From: Peristeroidobacter soli
Lineage (GTDB): Bacteria; Pseudomonadota; Gammaproteobacteria; Steroidobacterales; Steroidobacteraceae
Direction of reading: 5' to 3'
DNA: 64,000 bases
Assembly (NCBI RefSeq): GCF_004138485.1
Contig: NZ_RYEV01000008.1
Location: forward strand, 1 to 64,000
The notes below the pieces were generated by a model, which was not told where the DNA came from, searched no databases, and saw only the letters and a list, made by a program, of their open reading frames with translations. Within the stretch, counting starts at the first letter, position 1, and each line of letters opens with the position of its first letter. The position numbers and the translations under genes were made by a program. This document shows, piece after piece, positions 51,016-61,426 of this stretch.

Positions 51016-52647
51016 TTACTTCACCGTGTAAAATTTCTCCGCAAAGAAATCGCCATTCGCCCAGCGAGGCGCGCCAGCCGCGTTCGCCACGCTCAAGGCG
51101 ATCCGCAAATCGACGCGGGCCAGGTCGGCGGCGGTCGGGTAATCAATCGGTAACATCAGATCGTCGCTGGGCTGGTGATAGTGCGTGGACAGATACTGCC
51201 GGCGCAGTTCATCCAAATCGACACTCGGGTTCTTCGGTTGATAACCGGCGCTCAGCACCAGTGCCGGAATGCCGCGACGAATGAACGAGAACTGATCGCT
51301 GCGGATGAATTTGACCTGCTCGGGGGCGGCGTCGGCGCTCAGTCGATAGCCCTGCGCGGCCACGGCCTGTCGCGCCGCCGTTCCCATGGACGAATGCTGT
51401 GCGCCCAACGCCACGAAATCGAACACCGGCGTAAACGTCAGCGGCATGTCGACGTTGATGTTCGCGACCAGTCTCTTTTCCTGGGTCTGTGCCTGGCGCG
51501 CGAAGAAGTCGGAGCCGAGCAGGCCTTTCTCTTCGGCGGTCACGGCCGCGAAGATCACTGAGCGCCGCGGCTTCGCGTTCGACGCGTACAGCGCGCGTGC
51601 GATCTCCAGCATGACGCCGATGCCAACGGCGTTGTCATGCGCGCCGTTGTAGACGGCGTCGCCATTCACCGCCGTCCCGCGACCGAGATGATCGAGATGC
51701 GCGGTGATGACGACGTATTCATTTTTCAGCTGCGGGTCGGAGCCAGGCAGCATGCCGACGACGTTCGCGCTCTCGGTCTTGCGCAGGCCGGTGGTCGCCG
51801 ACAGCGTCATCATGCCGGGCAACTCGAAGCCTTGCGGCGTGCCTTCTTCGGACGCTGCCAGCGCGGTGGGGAAACTGCTCTGCGCTGTCTCGAACAGCTG
51901 CGCGGCCGCGTCGTGATTGAAACGAAAGCGCAGTTTCAGCGACGGGAAGGCGTTTTGCGGCTGGCCGGTCTCATCGAGCCAGCGCATTTGAGGAATCCAG
52001 CTCATGGCGACGCGACGTTCCCAAGGCGTGCGCTTGGTGTCCGCGCTCGAGTCGATGGTGATCACGCCGACGGCGCCGCGGTCCACCAGTGTTGAAAGCT
52101 TGCGTTCTTCCCATGAGTAGTACGCGCGCTTCTCGTTGGGGAATTTGGCCGGTGCGCCGCTGAAGATCACGGCGATGCGACCTTTCACGTCGATGTTCTC
52201 GAAGTCGTCGTACTCGAGCTCGGGCGCCGAGATGCCGAAGCCCGCGAACATCATCGGTGCACTGAGGGTGGAGCTGGCCGAGGAGAAGTCGGCGCTCGGC
52301 AGATAATGGGTGCCGTACTCGAACGTGTACGTATCGTTGCCGCGAACCAGCTCGGCGGAGGAGCCCGGCAGCACTGGCGTCGCTTCCAGCAGCGGCACCT
52401 TTTGCAGATAGCTCTTGTCGTCGCCAGCGGGCTGCAGGCCGGCCTGGCGGAACTGCGACGTCACATACGCGGCGGCGATGTCGTAACCGCGCGAAGCGGT
52501 GGCGCGACCCTCCAGCAAATCGGCGGCAAGAAATTCAACGTGACTGCGAATGGCGTCGGGCTGGACCTCGCTCCACGGGCCGCGCTCGGCCGCATGCAGC
52601 GAGCCGGCGGCGATGAAAAACAGCAGCGTTCCAGGCAATCCGCGCAT
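51016..52647 (-). CDS. M28-family zinc aminopeptidase with PA domain
   Basis: Protein of 543 residues. It has a signal peptide (cut near SLHAAER). A PA insert (about 120-250) sits within the metallopeptidase. Zinc ligands are visible: His in TAHLDHLG, Asp in NGAHDNAVG, the Glu pair in TAEEKGLLG, Asp in NVDMPL and His in THYHQPSDD. It is a periplasmic or secreted exopeptidase of the Q/S family. The usual length is about 500-560. Transcribed from its own promoter, divergent from the NlpC gene. Confidence 0.9.
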   Translation of the reverse strand: MRGLPGTLLFFIAAGSLHAAERGPWSEVQPDAIRSHVEFLAADLLEGRATASRGYDIAAAYVTSQFRQAGLQPAGDDKSYLQKVPLLEATPVLPGSSAELVRGNDTYTFEYGTHYLPSADFSSASSTLSAPMMFAGFGISAPELEYDDFENIDVKGRIAVIFSGAPAKFPNEKRAYYSWEERKLSTLVDRGAVGVITIDSSADTKRTPWERRVAMSWIPQMRWLDETGQPQNAFPSLKLRFRFNHDAAAQLFETAQSSFPTALAASEEGTPQGFELPGMMTLSATTGLRKTESANVVGMLPGSDPQLKNEYVVITAHLDHLGRGTAVNGDAVYNGAHDNAVGIGVMLEIARALYASNAKPRRSVIFAAVTAEEKGLLGSDFFARQAQTQEKRLVANINVDMPLTFTPVFDFVALGAQHSSMGTAARQAVAAQGYRLSADAAPEQVKFIRSDQFSFIRRGIPALVLSAGYQPKNPSVDLDELRRQYLSTHYHQPSDDLMLPIDYPTAADLARVDLRIALSVANAAGAPRWANGDFFAEKFYTVK

Positions 52648-52781
52648 GATGTCTCGTGAGAAGGGACGACGGGCGCAACAGTATCACCGACGCAAGGATT
52701 TCGCTGGCGCTCCCGGGTTCATCCGTTATTCAGTGCCTGGCACTTAGCGTCGAGCTTAGGCATTCTTCAGGCGGTATCGTT

Positions 52782-53372
52782 ATGAACCGCATGCAAGTCT
52801 TCAAATCGACCATCCTTCGGGCGCCACGCCCGCATGTGATCGCCGCCGAGGGTGCTCGGGTCGTTGCGGCTCGACTTGCATTCCCGGCGCTCTGTTTATC
52901 GCTGGCTGCAGCGAGCCTCACACTGCAAGGGTGCGCCGTGCCGCAGCCCTACGTGTCGCCAACGCCTACCAACTCGACGGTCCGCCCGCCGGTCGCGCCC
53001 GCGACCACGGTGGGTAATGAAGTGGCAATTCGTGCGATCTCGCTGCTGGGGGCGCCGTATGAGTGGGGTGGCAATGGACCGACTACGTTCGATTGCAGCG
53101 GGCTGGTGCGATTCATCCACGACCAGCTGGGAATATTCGCGCCGCGAACCGCGGCCGAACAGTACTCCGCCGCGACGCCGGTCCCGCTGAATGAGCTCGA
53201 GCCGGGAGATCTGCTGTTCTTCCGGATCAAAGGCCGCATCTCGCACGTGGCGATCTACACAGGTGAAGGCCGCTTCGTGCACGCCCCCCAGACGGGGCGA
53301 CCGGTCGAGCTACGAATGCTCGACGACGATTTCTACCGCCCGCGCCTGGCCGGCGCGGGGCGGCTGTTCTGA
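52782..53372 (+). CDS. NlpC/P60 peptidoglycan hydrolase lipoprotein
   Basis: About 196 residues from the ATG at 52782. A long N-terminus leads to a lipobox (SLTLQGCAV). The NlpC/P60 domain (about 75-196) has the Cys nucleophile in TFDCSGLVRF and the His in RISHVAIYTG, with a third polar residue likely His in FVHAPQTG. The enzyme cuts the D-Glu to diaminopimelate bond in stem peptides. Attached to the inner face of the outer membrane. Confidence 0.88.
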   Translation: MNRMQVFKSTILRAPRPHVIAAEGARVVAARLAFPALCLSLAAASLTLQGCAVPQPYVSPTPTNSTVRPPVAPATTVGNEVAIRAISLLGAPYEWGGNGPTTFDCSGLVRFIHDQLGIFAPRTAAEQYSAATPVPLNELEPGDLLFFRIKGRISHVAIYTGEGRFVHAPQTGRPVELRMLDDDFYRPRLAGAGRLF

Positions 53373-53520
53373 GACCGCAGCCAATAAATAGTTTGTCGGC
53401 GACGGCTGCCGTGCCTATCCGGCGCCGGGCTGGCTCATAACGCAGCCACGGAGAGAGCTTTGCCGGCACCGCCCGCGAGGCGGGCTCAGCCGCGCGGCTG
53501 TATCCGAGAGTTGGTTGGCG

Positions 53521-53552
53521 AGAGCGACCGCGCCTGGACGGCGCGGCGCTCT
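53521..53552. terminator. Hairpin terminator between nlpC-type gene and acs
   Basis: AGAGCG-a-CCGCGCC pairs with GGCGCGG-CGCTCT, a 13-bp stem with one bulged A, followed by TGTTT. It serves the plus-strand gene and may also end the acs transcript. Confidence 0.6.
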
Positions 53553-53569
53553 TGTTTCGGAGCGGTGAG

Positions 53570-55609
53570 TTATTCCGCCTTCTTCTTTTTCTTCTTAGCT
53601 GGCGCCTTTGCCTCGGCAGCAGCCGGCGCAGCCGCTGACTGCTGAGCGGCGGCGAGTTCGGCAGCGGGGCGATTCATGCGCTCACGAACCAAACTCTCCA
53701 CCACACTCGGATCCGCCAGCGTCGAGATATCGCCCAATTGATCGTGCTCGTTCGCCGCGATCTTGCGCAGGATCCGGCGCATGATCTTGCCCGAGCGGGT
53801 CTTGGGCAATCCCGGTGCCCACTGAATCAAATCCGGCGTCGCGATCGGAGAGATCTCTTTACGCACCCAGTCGCGCAACTCGGTGCGCAGCGCCTCGCTC
53901 GGCTGAGCATCGGCGATCAAAGTCACATAGACATAAATGCCCTGGCCTTTGATGTCGTGCGGATATCCCACCGCCGCGGCTTCCGCGACCTTGTGATGCG
54001 CGACCAGCGCGCTCTCGATTTCCGCCGTGCCCAGGCGATGGCCGGCGATGTTCAACACGTCGTCGACGCGGCCCGTGATCCAGTAATAACCGTCTTCGTC
54101 GCGCCGTGCGCCGTCGCCGGTGAAATAACGGCCCGGGAACGTTTTGAAATAGGTGTCGATGAAGCGCTGATGATCGCCGAACACCGTGCGCATCTGGCCC
54201 GGCCAGCTGTCGGTGAGCACCAGATTGCCCTCGCACGCACCTTCGATGGTGTTGCCTTCGTTGTCGACGATGGCCGGCTTCACACCGAAGAACGGCAGCG
54301 TCGCCGAGCCCGGCTTCTGATCGATCGCGCCGGGCAACGGTGCAATCAACGAGCCGCCGGTTTCCGTTTGCCACCACGTATCGACGATGGGGCAGCGGCC
54401 GTCGCCGACCACGCGGTGATACCACTCCCACGCCTCCGGATTGATCGGCTCGCCCACCGTACCGAGCAGGCGGATCGAGCTGCGCGACCATTCCTTCACC
54501 GGTTCATCGCCTTCACGCATGAGCGCGCGAATCGCAGTCGGAGCGGTATAGAACAAGGTGACTTTGTGCTTGTCGACGGACTGCCAGAAGCGTCCGCTGT
54601 CCGGATAGTTCGGCACGCCTTCGAACATCACCGTGGTCGCGCCGTTCGCGAGCGGGCCGTACACGACGTAGCTGTGACCGGTGACCCAGCCCACATCGGC
54701 GGTACACCAGAAGACGTCGTCTTCGCGCAGATCGAAGATCAGTTCGTGCGTCATCGACACATACACCAGATAGCCGCCGGTCGTGTGCAACACGCCCTTG
54801 GGCTTGCCGGTCGAGCCGGACGTATAAAGAATGAATAGCGGATCTTCCGCATCCATCACTTCCGGTGCGCATTCCTTCGGCTGCGAATTGACGACATCGT
54901 CGAACCAACGATCGCGCGCCTGATACATCGGCACGCGAATGCCCGTGCGCCTCACCACCAACACATGCTTGACGCACTCGGTGTTCGGCATCGTCAGCGC
55001 CAGATCGACGTTGGTCTTCATCGGCACGCGCTTGCCGCCGCGCAGGCCTTCGTCCGCGGTGATCACGACGCTCGAACCGCAGTCGGCGATGCGGCCCGCG
55101 AGCGAGTCGGCGGAGAAGCCGCCGAACACCACCGAATGAATCGCACCGATGCGCGTGCAGGCGAGCATCGCGACCGCCGCTTCGGGAATCATCGGCATGT
55201 AGATCGTGACCCGATCGCCCTTCTTCACGCCGAGCGACTTCAGCGCATTGGCGCACTGACAGACGCGCTCGTACAACTGACGATAGGTGATGCGCTCGGA
55301 CAGCTTCGGATCGTCGCCTTCCCAAATGATGGCGGTCTTGTCGCCGCGCTTGGTGAGATGCCGGTCGAGGCAGTTGGCCGAGACGTTGAGCTTGCCGTCG
55401 TAGTACCAGCGGATCCGGAAATCGTGCTCGTCGAAGCTGGTGTCCTTCACCTTCGCGTACGGCTGGATCCAGTCGAGGCGGCGACCGATGCGCGCCCAGA
55501 AGCTGTTCGGATCGCGTACCGACTCCTGATACAAGCGCTGATAGTCGGCCAGCCGCAGATGCGCGAGCGCGGCGAAGTCCTCGGGAACTTTATATATTTT
55601 CTGGCTCAT
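53570..55609 (-). CDS. acs: Acetyl-CoA synthetase
   Basis: Protein of 679 residues, an AMP-forming ligase making acetyl-CoA from acetate, ATP and CoA. The P-loop is [16 protein letters not shown] (about 265-280). WWQTETGG binds acetate and adenylate. The hinge is [14 protein letters not shown], and the regulatory acetylation Lys lies in [14 protein letters not shown]. Core length matches Acs (about 650). The C-terminus carries an extra Ala-rich stretch ending in seven Lys of eight residues (about 655-679). CrbS/R-type systems regulate acs in relatives; such a pair lies at 5-9 kb. Confidence 0.93.
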   Translation of the reverse strand: MSQKIYKVPEDFAALAHLRLADYQRLYQESVRDPNSFWARIGRRLDWIQPYAKVKDTSFDEHDFRIRWYYDGKLNVSANCLDRHLTKRGDKTAIIWEGDDPKLSERITYRQLYERVCQCANALKSLGVKKGDRVTIYMPMIPEAAVAMLACTRIGAIHSVVFGGFSADSLAGRIADCGSSVVITADEGLRGGKRVPMKTNVDLALTMPNTECVKHVLVVRRTGIRVPMYQARDRWFDDVVNSQPKECAPEVMDAEDPLFILYTSGSTGKPKGVLHTTGGYLVYVSMTHELIFDLREDDVFWCTADVGWVTGHSYVVYGPLANGATTVMFEGVPNYPDSGRFWQSVDKHKVTLFYTAPTAIRALMREGDEPVKEWSRSSIRLLGTVGEPINPEAWEWYHRVVGDGRCPIVDTWWQTETGGSLIAPLPGAIDQKPGSATLPFFGVKPAIVDNEGNTIEGACEGNLVLTDSWPGQMRTVFGDHQRFIDTYFKTFPGRYFTGDGARRDEDGYYWITGRVDDVLNIAGHRLGTAEIESALVAHHKVAEAAAVGYPHDIKGQGIYVYVTLIADAQPSEALRTELRDWVRKEISPIATPDLIQWAPGLPKTRSGKIMRRILRKIAANEHDQLGDISTLADPSVVESLVRERMNRPAAELAAAQQSAAAPAAAEAKAPAKKKKKKAE

Positions 55610-55622
55610 GGAAACCGCCGAC

Positions 55623-56057
55623 TCAGTGGCGTGGTGGCAGATTGGCTAATGCGGCACGGATTTTTTCGGCGTGCTGGGCCAGCACGCCCTGGTCGGCCCA
55701 GTCCCGGTTGTGACCGCGGATTTCCTTGCCGTCGTAACACGGCAGGATATGGAAATGAATATGGAACACGGTCTGGCCGGCGGCCGGCTCGTTGAATTGA
55801 ATAATGCGCATGCCGTCGGGCTGGAACGCCTGCTGCACGCCTTTCGCGACGTGTTGAGTGGCCTTGATCAGATCGGCGAGCGCGGCCGGTGCGATGTCGA
55901 AAAAATTGCGCGATTCGACTTTCGGAATCACCAGCGTGTGGCCGTCCGACTGCGGCATGGCGTCCATGAAGGACAGCGCCGTCGCGTCCTCGTAAACCTT
56001 GAACGACGGAATCTCGCCGCGCAGGATTTTCGCAAACACATTGTTCTGGTCGTACAT
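55623..56057 (-). CDS. HIT-family nucleotide hydrolase/transferase
   Basis: Protein of 144 residues, HINT-like. [18 protein letters not shown] opens the fold; the catalytic histidine triad is HIHFHILP (about 98-105). It acts on nucleoside phosphoramidates or dinucleoside polyphosphates in the cytosol. It ends 13 bases upstream of the acs start on the same strand, so the two are probably co-transcribed. Confidence 0.9.
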   Translation of the reverse strand: MYDQNNVFAKILRGEIPSFKVYEDATALSFMDAMPQSDGHTLVIPKVESRNFFDIAPAALADLIKATQHVAKGVQQAFQPDGMRIIQFNEPAAGQTVFHIHFHILPCYDGKEIRGHNRDWADQGVLAQHAEKIRAALANLPPRH

Positions 56058-56065
56058 CGCGCCTC

Positions 56066-56335
56066 CTAGATGCCGGCTTTGGCGAGTGCGTCGATGAGCT
56101 GGCGCACGGCGGTGCCGACCGCCGGATGCTCGGCTTCGAAACCCACCGCCAGCTGCTCGAGCCGTTCGGTGAGCGGGTGATCTTCGTTGTCGAGCGAAGC
56201 CGCGCCCAGCAGACGCGTCAGGTCGTTGAGCAGCAGCATGAGCGAATCGCGCGTGCGCGAGTCGAGCGCGTCCCGGTCGAGCTGTTCCAGCCTGGTGTGC
56301 AGGGTGAGGATGTGCTGTTGAATGTCTTGATTCAC
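56066..56335 (-). CDS. DUF4404 family protein
   Basis: About 89 residues from the GTG at 56335 preceded by GGAGAG. It is all-helical with the DUF4404 pattern (LHTRLEQLDRDAL, LNDLTRLLG, HPAVGTAVRQLIDALAKAGI). Function unknown. It is 8 bases upstream of the HIT gene and part of the same minus-strand run towards acs. Confidence 0.75.
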   Translation of the reverse strand: MNQDIQQHILTLHTRLEQLDRDALDSRTRDSLMLLLNDLTRLLGAASLDNEDHPLTERLEQLAVGFEAEHPAVGTAVRQLIDALAKAGI

Positions 56336-56367
56336 TGAGTCTCTCCGTTGAGCGTCGCGTGCGCAGC

Positions 56368-57159
56368 TTAGCGCGGCGCCATCATGTCTTTTTTGGTATA
56401 TCCGGCCGGGATGTCGAACATCGAGGCCGCGACCGTCTCGGTGCTGATGTCGCTGAGGCTGGTTTCGTTCTGCGCCTTGCCGTCCACGAAATGCCGGCTG
56501 ATCACCGGGATGCCGCCGATCGCCTCGAAGTTCTGGATCTGTTTCTGCGCCATCTGTTTCAGCCACGGCGCATCCATGCTGGCCATCATGTCGTTCACCA
56601 GGAGCGACATTTTCCTGGCGGACGCCATCAGCTCGGCCGAGCCCTTCAAGGCGTTGGCCGGCACCACGCACAGCTCATCGGTGAGCACACCGGCTTCGCG
56701 CACTTCGACATAAGTACAGCCGTAGCCGTTGATCTTGTCATTGCGTGAGGTGCGCTTGATTTCCGGCGCCGGCTGGGCCTCGCCGTTGGGGATCCGGGTG
56801 CCGAGCATCTTTTCCATCTGCGCGCGCTGCTCGGGCGTCATGGTTTTCATGCGCTCCTGGAGCATCTGCAAGGCCGGGTTGAGCTGCTCGGCCATGCGCT
56901 TCATCGAGGCACGGTCCATGGCGACGTAGCTCTTGTCCTTGTGGCTGATCGCGTAAATCGTGTCGTCCCGGAAGATCATGGTCGACCCACTGGTCGGTTC
57001 TTTGCTTTGGGTCTCGACCCGCATCATCCCGCCCTGCGCCCAGGTGCTGATGGCGGTGGCCTTGCCGCCCGACAGGTCGCGGCTCACGGTCTCCAGCTTG
57101 GTCCCGGCGTGCGCGGCGGCAACGGTCAGCAACAGCAATGGCAGGGTGCGGACGAGCAT
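56368..57159 (-). CDS. DUF4412-like periplasmic protein
   Basis: Protein of 263 residues with a signal peptide (cut near AAHAG). The mature part resembles DUF4412 proteins: FRDDTIYAISHKDKSYVAMDR and the YGCTYVEV segment, with two Cys (YGCTY and ELCVV) that may form a disulfide. It is Met-rich, with many MM and KM pairs, which can be a metal-binding or oxidation-sensing trait. Function unknown. It sits 32 bases before the DUF4404 gene. Confidence 0.7.
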   Translation of the reverse strand: MLVRTLPLLLLTVAAAHAGTKLETVSRDLSGGKATAISTWAQGGMMRVETQSKEPTSGSTMIFRDDTIYAISHKDKSYVAMDRASMKRMAEQLNPALQMLQERMKTMTPEQRAQMEKMLGTRIPNGEAQPAPEIKRTSRNDKINGYGCTYVEVREAGVLTDELCVVPANALKGSAELMASARKMSLLVNDMMASMDAPWLKQMAQKQIQNFEAIGGIPVISRHFVDGKAQNETSLSDISTETVAASMFDIPAGYTKKDMMAPR

Positions 57160-57205
57160 GGAAATCCCTCCTGAGGTGGCTCGATTCTACCCGCTCGGGG
57201 CCGAC

Positions 57206-59791
57206 TCAGCGCGGCCGGGGTTTGGCGCGGGCCGTGGCCTGGGCGGTGAGCGGATCGTCCGGCCAATAATGCTTGGGATAGCGGCCTTTGAGCTCCTTTT
57301 TGACATCCAGGTAGCCGCGCGCCCAGAAGCTCACCAGATCGCGCGTCACCTGAACGGGGCGGTGGGCGGGCGAGAGCAGGTGGAGCGTCAGCGGCACGCG
57401 GCCTTCCGCGACGGTCGGTGTTTCGTGCATGCCGAAGACTTCCTGCAGCCGAACGGCGACAGTCGGTGACTCTTCGGTGTAATCGATGGGAATGCGCGAG
57501 CCGCTCGGCACCTGCAGATGCGTGGGCGCGAACGTTTCCAGGCGCTGCTGCGCGTTCCAGTCGAGCAATGACATCAATATGTCATGCAAATCCAGACGCG
57601 CCAGATGATCGCGACGGCTCATGTCGTCGAGCCACGGGGCCAGCCATTCATCGAGATGTTCCATCAGAGCCGCATCGCTCACGTCCGGCCACGGCGCCGG
57701 CGCTCGTTCGTCGAATCGTTTTGCAAAAATCAATCGGGTTTGCAGCGCGCGGGCGGTCTTGGTCCAGGGCAGGGCGCCGAGGCCCAGCTCGCGAACGCCC
57801 GCCAGCATGGCCTCCAGCATCCGGGTTGGATCGGGCTTGTCGATTCGACGTTCGTATAATTTCAACGCGCCGAGCCAGCGCTCATCCTGTGCCGCCACGC
57901 TCTGTTCGCGCGAGCTCCACTCGAAGCGTTCGCGATGCTCGATGTGAGTGGCGAAATCGGTTTCGAGCAGCTCGCGCGTGAGCGGCGCGGCGAGCCGGAT
58001 CATCGCCTCGCGATCGCCCGCGTCGAGATCGGCGACCACCAGAAATTCCGCCTGCGACAAGCTTTGCGCCGGCGGCAATTGCGCGCCGCGGCCGCTCGAT
58101 AGCAAATATCGGCCGCCGGTGCCGCGTGATTGAGCGATGCGGTCGGGATAGGCGAGCGCGAGCAAGCGACCGACGTCGAAGTCGCCGAGTTTCGCGCTCT
58201 CGCCGCGCCCACCGGTCGATCGCTCGTTGCGCGATGGCTCGAGCTGCCGCTCGAGCAGTTCGATGCTGCGAAGGGCTCGCTGCTTCGCGCCTTGATCGAC
58301 GAACACATTCGCCGGCAGGCCGCGTTCGCCGCGCAGTGCTTCGACGCGAAAGCGCAGGTCGACGTTTCTATCTTGACCTTGAGTGCGTAGGAAGTCGCGC
58401 TCGCCGAGCACGGCGGCAATCTGCAATGCTGTGGTTTGCAATCCCAACTCGGCGCCTCGCACCACCATATGCGCGAGTCGAGGATGCGTTGCCATTCGTG
58501 CCAGCGCACGACCATGTTCGGTCACGCGGCCATCGGCGGCGATGGCGTCGAGCGAACGGAGCAGATCGCGAGCCTGCGCGAATGTCGCCGCCGGCGGCGG
58601 ATCGAGCCAGCGCAGCGCGGACGGATCGGCGATTCCCCAATTTGCCAGCTCCAACGCCAACGGTGCCAGATCGGCGCCGACAATCTCCGGCGCGGTTTGC
58701 GCCGGCAGCGCTGAGTGTTCGACTTCACTCCACAGTCGATAGCACACGCCTGCTTGAATTCGGCCCGCGCGCCCGCGTCGCTGATCGGCGGATGCGCGAG
58801 AAATGCCGCCGAGCTCGAGGCGGCCCATGCCGGTGACCGGATCGAAACGTGAGCGTCGCTCCTGGCCGCTGTCGGCGACGATGCGCACGCCTTCGATGGT
58901 GAGGCTGGTCTCCGCGATATTGGTCGCGAGCACGATCTTGCGTTCACCGCTGCGGCTTGGCTGGATCGCCGCGTCCTGTTCTTGCGGCGACAATTCGCCG
59001 AACAGCGGCAACACTCTCACGCCTGCTGGCAACGATGTTTCTTCCAGGAAACGCTGCGTGCGACGAATCTCTCCCTGACCGGGGAGAAACGCGAGCACAT
59101 CGCCGGGTTCGTCTTCGATGGCACGCGCGATGGTTCGAGCGACGATCTGCGCCATGTCTTCGTACTGCGGGCGCGTGCTGCGCGTATCGAGACGTTCGCG
59201 ATAGTGCGTCGTCACTGGAAACGCGCGACCCTCGGAGGTAATGATCGGCGCATCGCCCAGCAACTTCGCGACCGCCGTGCCGTCGAGCGTGGCCGACATC
59301 ACCAGCAGGTGCAGATCTTCGCGCACTGTTTCCTGAGCATCCAGGCACAGCGCCAGGCCGAGATCGGCGTTCAGGCTGCGCTCGTGGAACTCATCGAAGA
59401 TCACCAGCGCGACGCCTTCGAGCGTCGGGTCGCGTTGTAGCCAGCGAGTCAGAATGCCTTCGGTCACGACTTCGATGCGCGTGTCCTTGGACACCTTGGT
59501 TTCGAGCCGCGTACGAAAGCCCACCGTGCGCCCGACCGGTTCACCCAGCGTCTGCGCCATGCGAGTGGCAACCGCGCGAGCGGCGAGACGACGTGGTTCG
59601 AGCATCACGATGCGAGCGTCACCACGCCAGGGCTCGCCCAGTAACGCCAGCGGCACGCCGGTGGACTTGCCCGCGCCAGGAGGGGCTTGCAACACGACAT
59701 TACGATGGTCGGTCAGGGCACGCCGCAGGTCGGGCAACGCCGCTTCGATGGGTAGAGTGGCTGATCGGTTCACGCCGCCATTATCGACCAT
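57206..59791 (-). CDS. hrpB: ATP-dependent helicase HrpB
   Basis: About 861 residues from the ATG at 59791 (a GTG at 59773 begins nearer the conserved part; a TTG at 59803 is also possible). It is a DEAH-type superfamily 2 helicase: motif I APPGAGKST, motif II DEFHE, motif III MSATLDG and motif VI QRRGRAGR. HA2 and the HrpB-specific C-terminal domain (FWARGYLDVKKELKGRYPKHYWPDDP) follow. Length matches HrpB (about 810-860). Substrate RNA or role is not settled in the family. Divergent from the serine hydrolase gene. Confidence 0.93.
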   Translation of the reverse strand: MVDNGGVNRSATLPIEAALPDLRRALTDHRNVVLQAPPGAGKSTGVPLALLGEPWRGDARIVMLEPRRLAARAVATRMAQTLGEPVGRTVGFRTRLETKVSKDTRIEVVTEGILTRWLQRDPTLEGVALVIFDEFHERSLNADLGLALCLDAQETVREDLHLLVMSATLDGTAVAKLLGDAPIITSEGRAFPVTTHYRERLDTRSTRPQYEDMAQIVARTIARAIEDEPGDVLAFLPGQGEIRRTQRFLEETSLPAGVRVLPLFGELSPQEQDAAIQPSRSGERKIVLATNIAETSLTIEGVRIVADSGQERRSRFDPVTGMGRLELGGISRASADQRRGRAGRIQAGVCYRLWSEVEHSALPAQTAPEIVGADLAPLALELANWGIADPSALRWLDPPPAATFAQARDLLRSLDAIAADGRVTEHGRALARMATHPRLAHMVVRGAELGLQTTALQIAAVLGERDFLRTQGQDRNVDLRFRVEALRGERGLPANVFVDQGAKQRALRSIELLERQLEPSRNERSTGGRGESAKLGDFDVGRLLALAYPDRIAQSRGTGGRYLLSSGRGAQLPPAQSLSQAEFLVVADLDAGDREAMIRLAAPLTRELLETDFATHIEHRERFEWSSREQSVAAQDERWLGALKLYERRIDKPDPTRMLEAMLAGVRELGLGALPWTKTARALQTRLIFAKRFDERAPAPWPDVSDAALMEHLDEWLAPWLDDMSRRDHLARLDLHDILMSLLDWNAQQRLETFAPTHLQVPSGSRIPIDYTEESPTVAVRLQEVFGMHETPTVAEGRVPLTLHLLSPAHRPVQVTRDLVSFWARGYLDVKKELKGRYPKHYWPDDPLTAQATARAKPRPR

Positions 59792-59977
59792 CCTCCCTGT
59801 CAATCACGAGAGGCCGGTCCGTACAGCGAAACCGCTGCGCGCCTGGCCGGGTGTGGTTCCTTTCAGCCGCTGTGTATGACTACACTCCCGGCGCCAATTC
59901 GAACTCGCATACGGCGGTCGTCGCAGACCCTGGACGCGGCGCGCCGGAACATCATCTCAATCGGTTTTGGGGGAAGC

Positions 59978-61231
59978 ATGATGCTCGCTCGTCGGTTCTT
60001 CTGTTCGTTGCTGCTCGCGTTGGTCGTCGGCAGCGTCGGCGCCGCCGATCTCGGCACGGCCCGGCCCGAAGCCGTCGGCATGTCGTCGCAACGACTCAAT
60101 CGGCTGACCACGGAAATGAAAGCCCTTGCCGAGCGCGGCGACGTGTCGGGCGTCGTGACCATGGTCGCGAGGAAAGGCAAGGTCGTACAGCTGGAAGCGG
60201 CCGGCAAGCGCGAGCTGGAAGGCGGCACGCCCATGCAGAAGGACTCGATCTTTCGCATCTATTCCATGACCAAGCCCATCACCGGCGTCGCCATGATGAT
60301 CCTGTTCGAGCAGGGCAAGTGGCAGCTGAACGACCCGGTGTCCAAATATATTCCCGAGTTCGCCGACCTGAAGGTCGCGAAGGTCGACCCGGCCAGTGGC
60401 GCGGTCACGACCGTGCCCAGCAATCATCCGATGACCATGCGCGAGCTGATGTCACATTCGGGCGGTCTCACTTACGGTTTCTTCGGCGGCACCTCGGTCG
60501 ACAAGCACTACGTCGAAAACAACGTGTTCGATCAGACTCAGCCCATGCAGACCTTCATCGAACGCCTGGGCAAGGCGCCGCTGCTGTTCCAGCCCGGCGA
60601 GCGCTGGCACTACAGCGTGTCGGTGGATGTGCAGGGCTATCTGGTGGAGAAACTGTCCGGTCAGTCGTTCCCGGAATTCCTGCAGGAACATGTATTCGGA
60701 CCGTTGCAGATGGTGGACACGGGGTTCTACGTGCCGGCCGCGAAGATGAATCGCCTGGTCGAGTTCTATTTCCGCGGCAAGGATGGCAAGAGCGTCAAGC
60801 ATCCGAACGTCGCCGATTATTCCAAGCCGCCGGTGTTCCCGTCGGGCGGTGGCGGTCTGGTGTCGACGGCCAGCGACTACATGCGCTTCTGTCAGATGCT
60901 GCTCAATGGCGGCGCGCTGGACGGTCAGCGCATTCTGTCGCCGCTCACCGTCAAGCTCATGCGCACCAACATGCTGCCCGAGTCGGCGCGCACGATGGGT
61001 CCGGGCACGGGCTTCGGCCTGGACTTCGCGGTGATCGAAGACCCGGCGGTGGCCGGCGGCTATGCCGGCGAAGGCACTTATTTCTGGGGCGGTTACGCGG
61101 GCACCTGGTTCTGGATCGATCCGGTGTACCAGCTGATCGTCATCGGCATGATCCAGCAGCGCGGCGACGACCTGCCCGATTTGCGCCTGTTGTCTCGATC
61201 GCTGACTTATCAAGCCATCGTCGCAGAATAG
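59978..61231 (+). CDS. Beta-lactamase-fold serine hydrolase (class C/EstB-like)
   Basis: About 417 residues from the ATG pair at 59978, which opens a signal peptide ending GSVGAAD. The Ser nucleophile is in RIYSMTKPITG (SxxK), the Tyr in WHYSVSVDVQG, and the third motif around WGGYAGTWFW replaces KTG. It is a periplasmic esterase or peptidase of the family VIII type rather than a true beta-lactamase. Divergent from hrpB, transcribed alone. Confidence 0.88.
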   Translation: MMLARRFFCSLLLALVVGSVGAADLGTARPEAVGMSSQRLNRLTTEMKALAERGDVSGVVTMVARKGKVVQLEAAGKRELEGGTPMQKDSIFRIYSMTKPITGVAMMILFEQGKWQLNDPVSKYIPEFADLKVAKVDPASGAVTTVPSNHPMTMRELMSHSGGLTYGFFGGTSVDKHYVENNVFDQTQPMQTFIERLGKAPLLFQPGERWHYSVSVDVQGYLVEKLSGQSFPEFLQEHVFGPLQMVDTGFYVPAAKMNRLVEFYFRGKDGKSVKHPNVADYSKPPVFPSGGGGLVSTASDYMRFCQMLLNGGALDGQRILSPLTVKLMRTNMLPESARTMGPGTGFGLDFAVIEDPAVAGGYAGEGTYFWGGYAGTWFWIDPVYQLIVIGMIQQRGDDLPDLRLLSRSLTYQAIVAE

Positions 61232-61261
61232 CCTCGCGACGTTTATCCAAGGGCGGGCGGC

Positions 61262-61285
61262 TTCCGGGCTGATCTTCGCCCGGAA
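61262..61285. terminator. Hairpin after the serine hydrolase
   Basis: TTCCGGGC pairs with GCCCGGAA across an 8-base loop about 30 bases after the stop. It is not followed by a T-run. Confidence 0.4.
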
Positions 61286-61426
61286 ATGTAACTTATTGTT
61301 CACTTAGCGACTTCCGCCGGCCGCCGGGACCTTCCTGACAACTTCGTAAGGTGCTCGTCATGTTCCGGTGCCGGCCGTTGGGCTATGTTGCTGCGGGCCT
61401 CCTCAGAGGCTGTCCAGTCCATCGCT

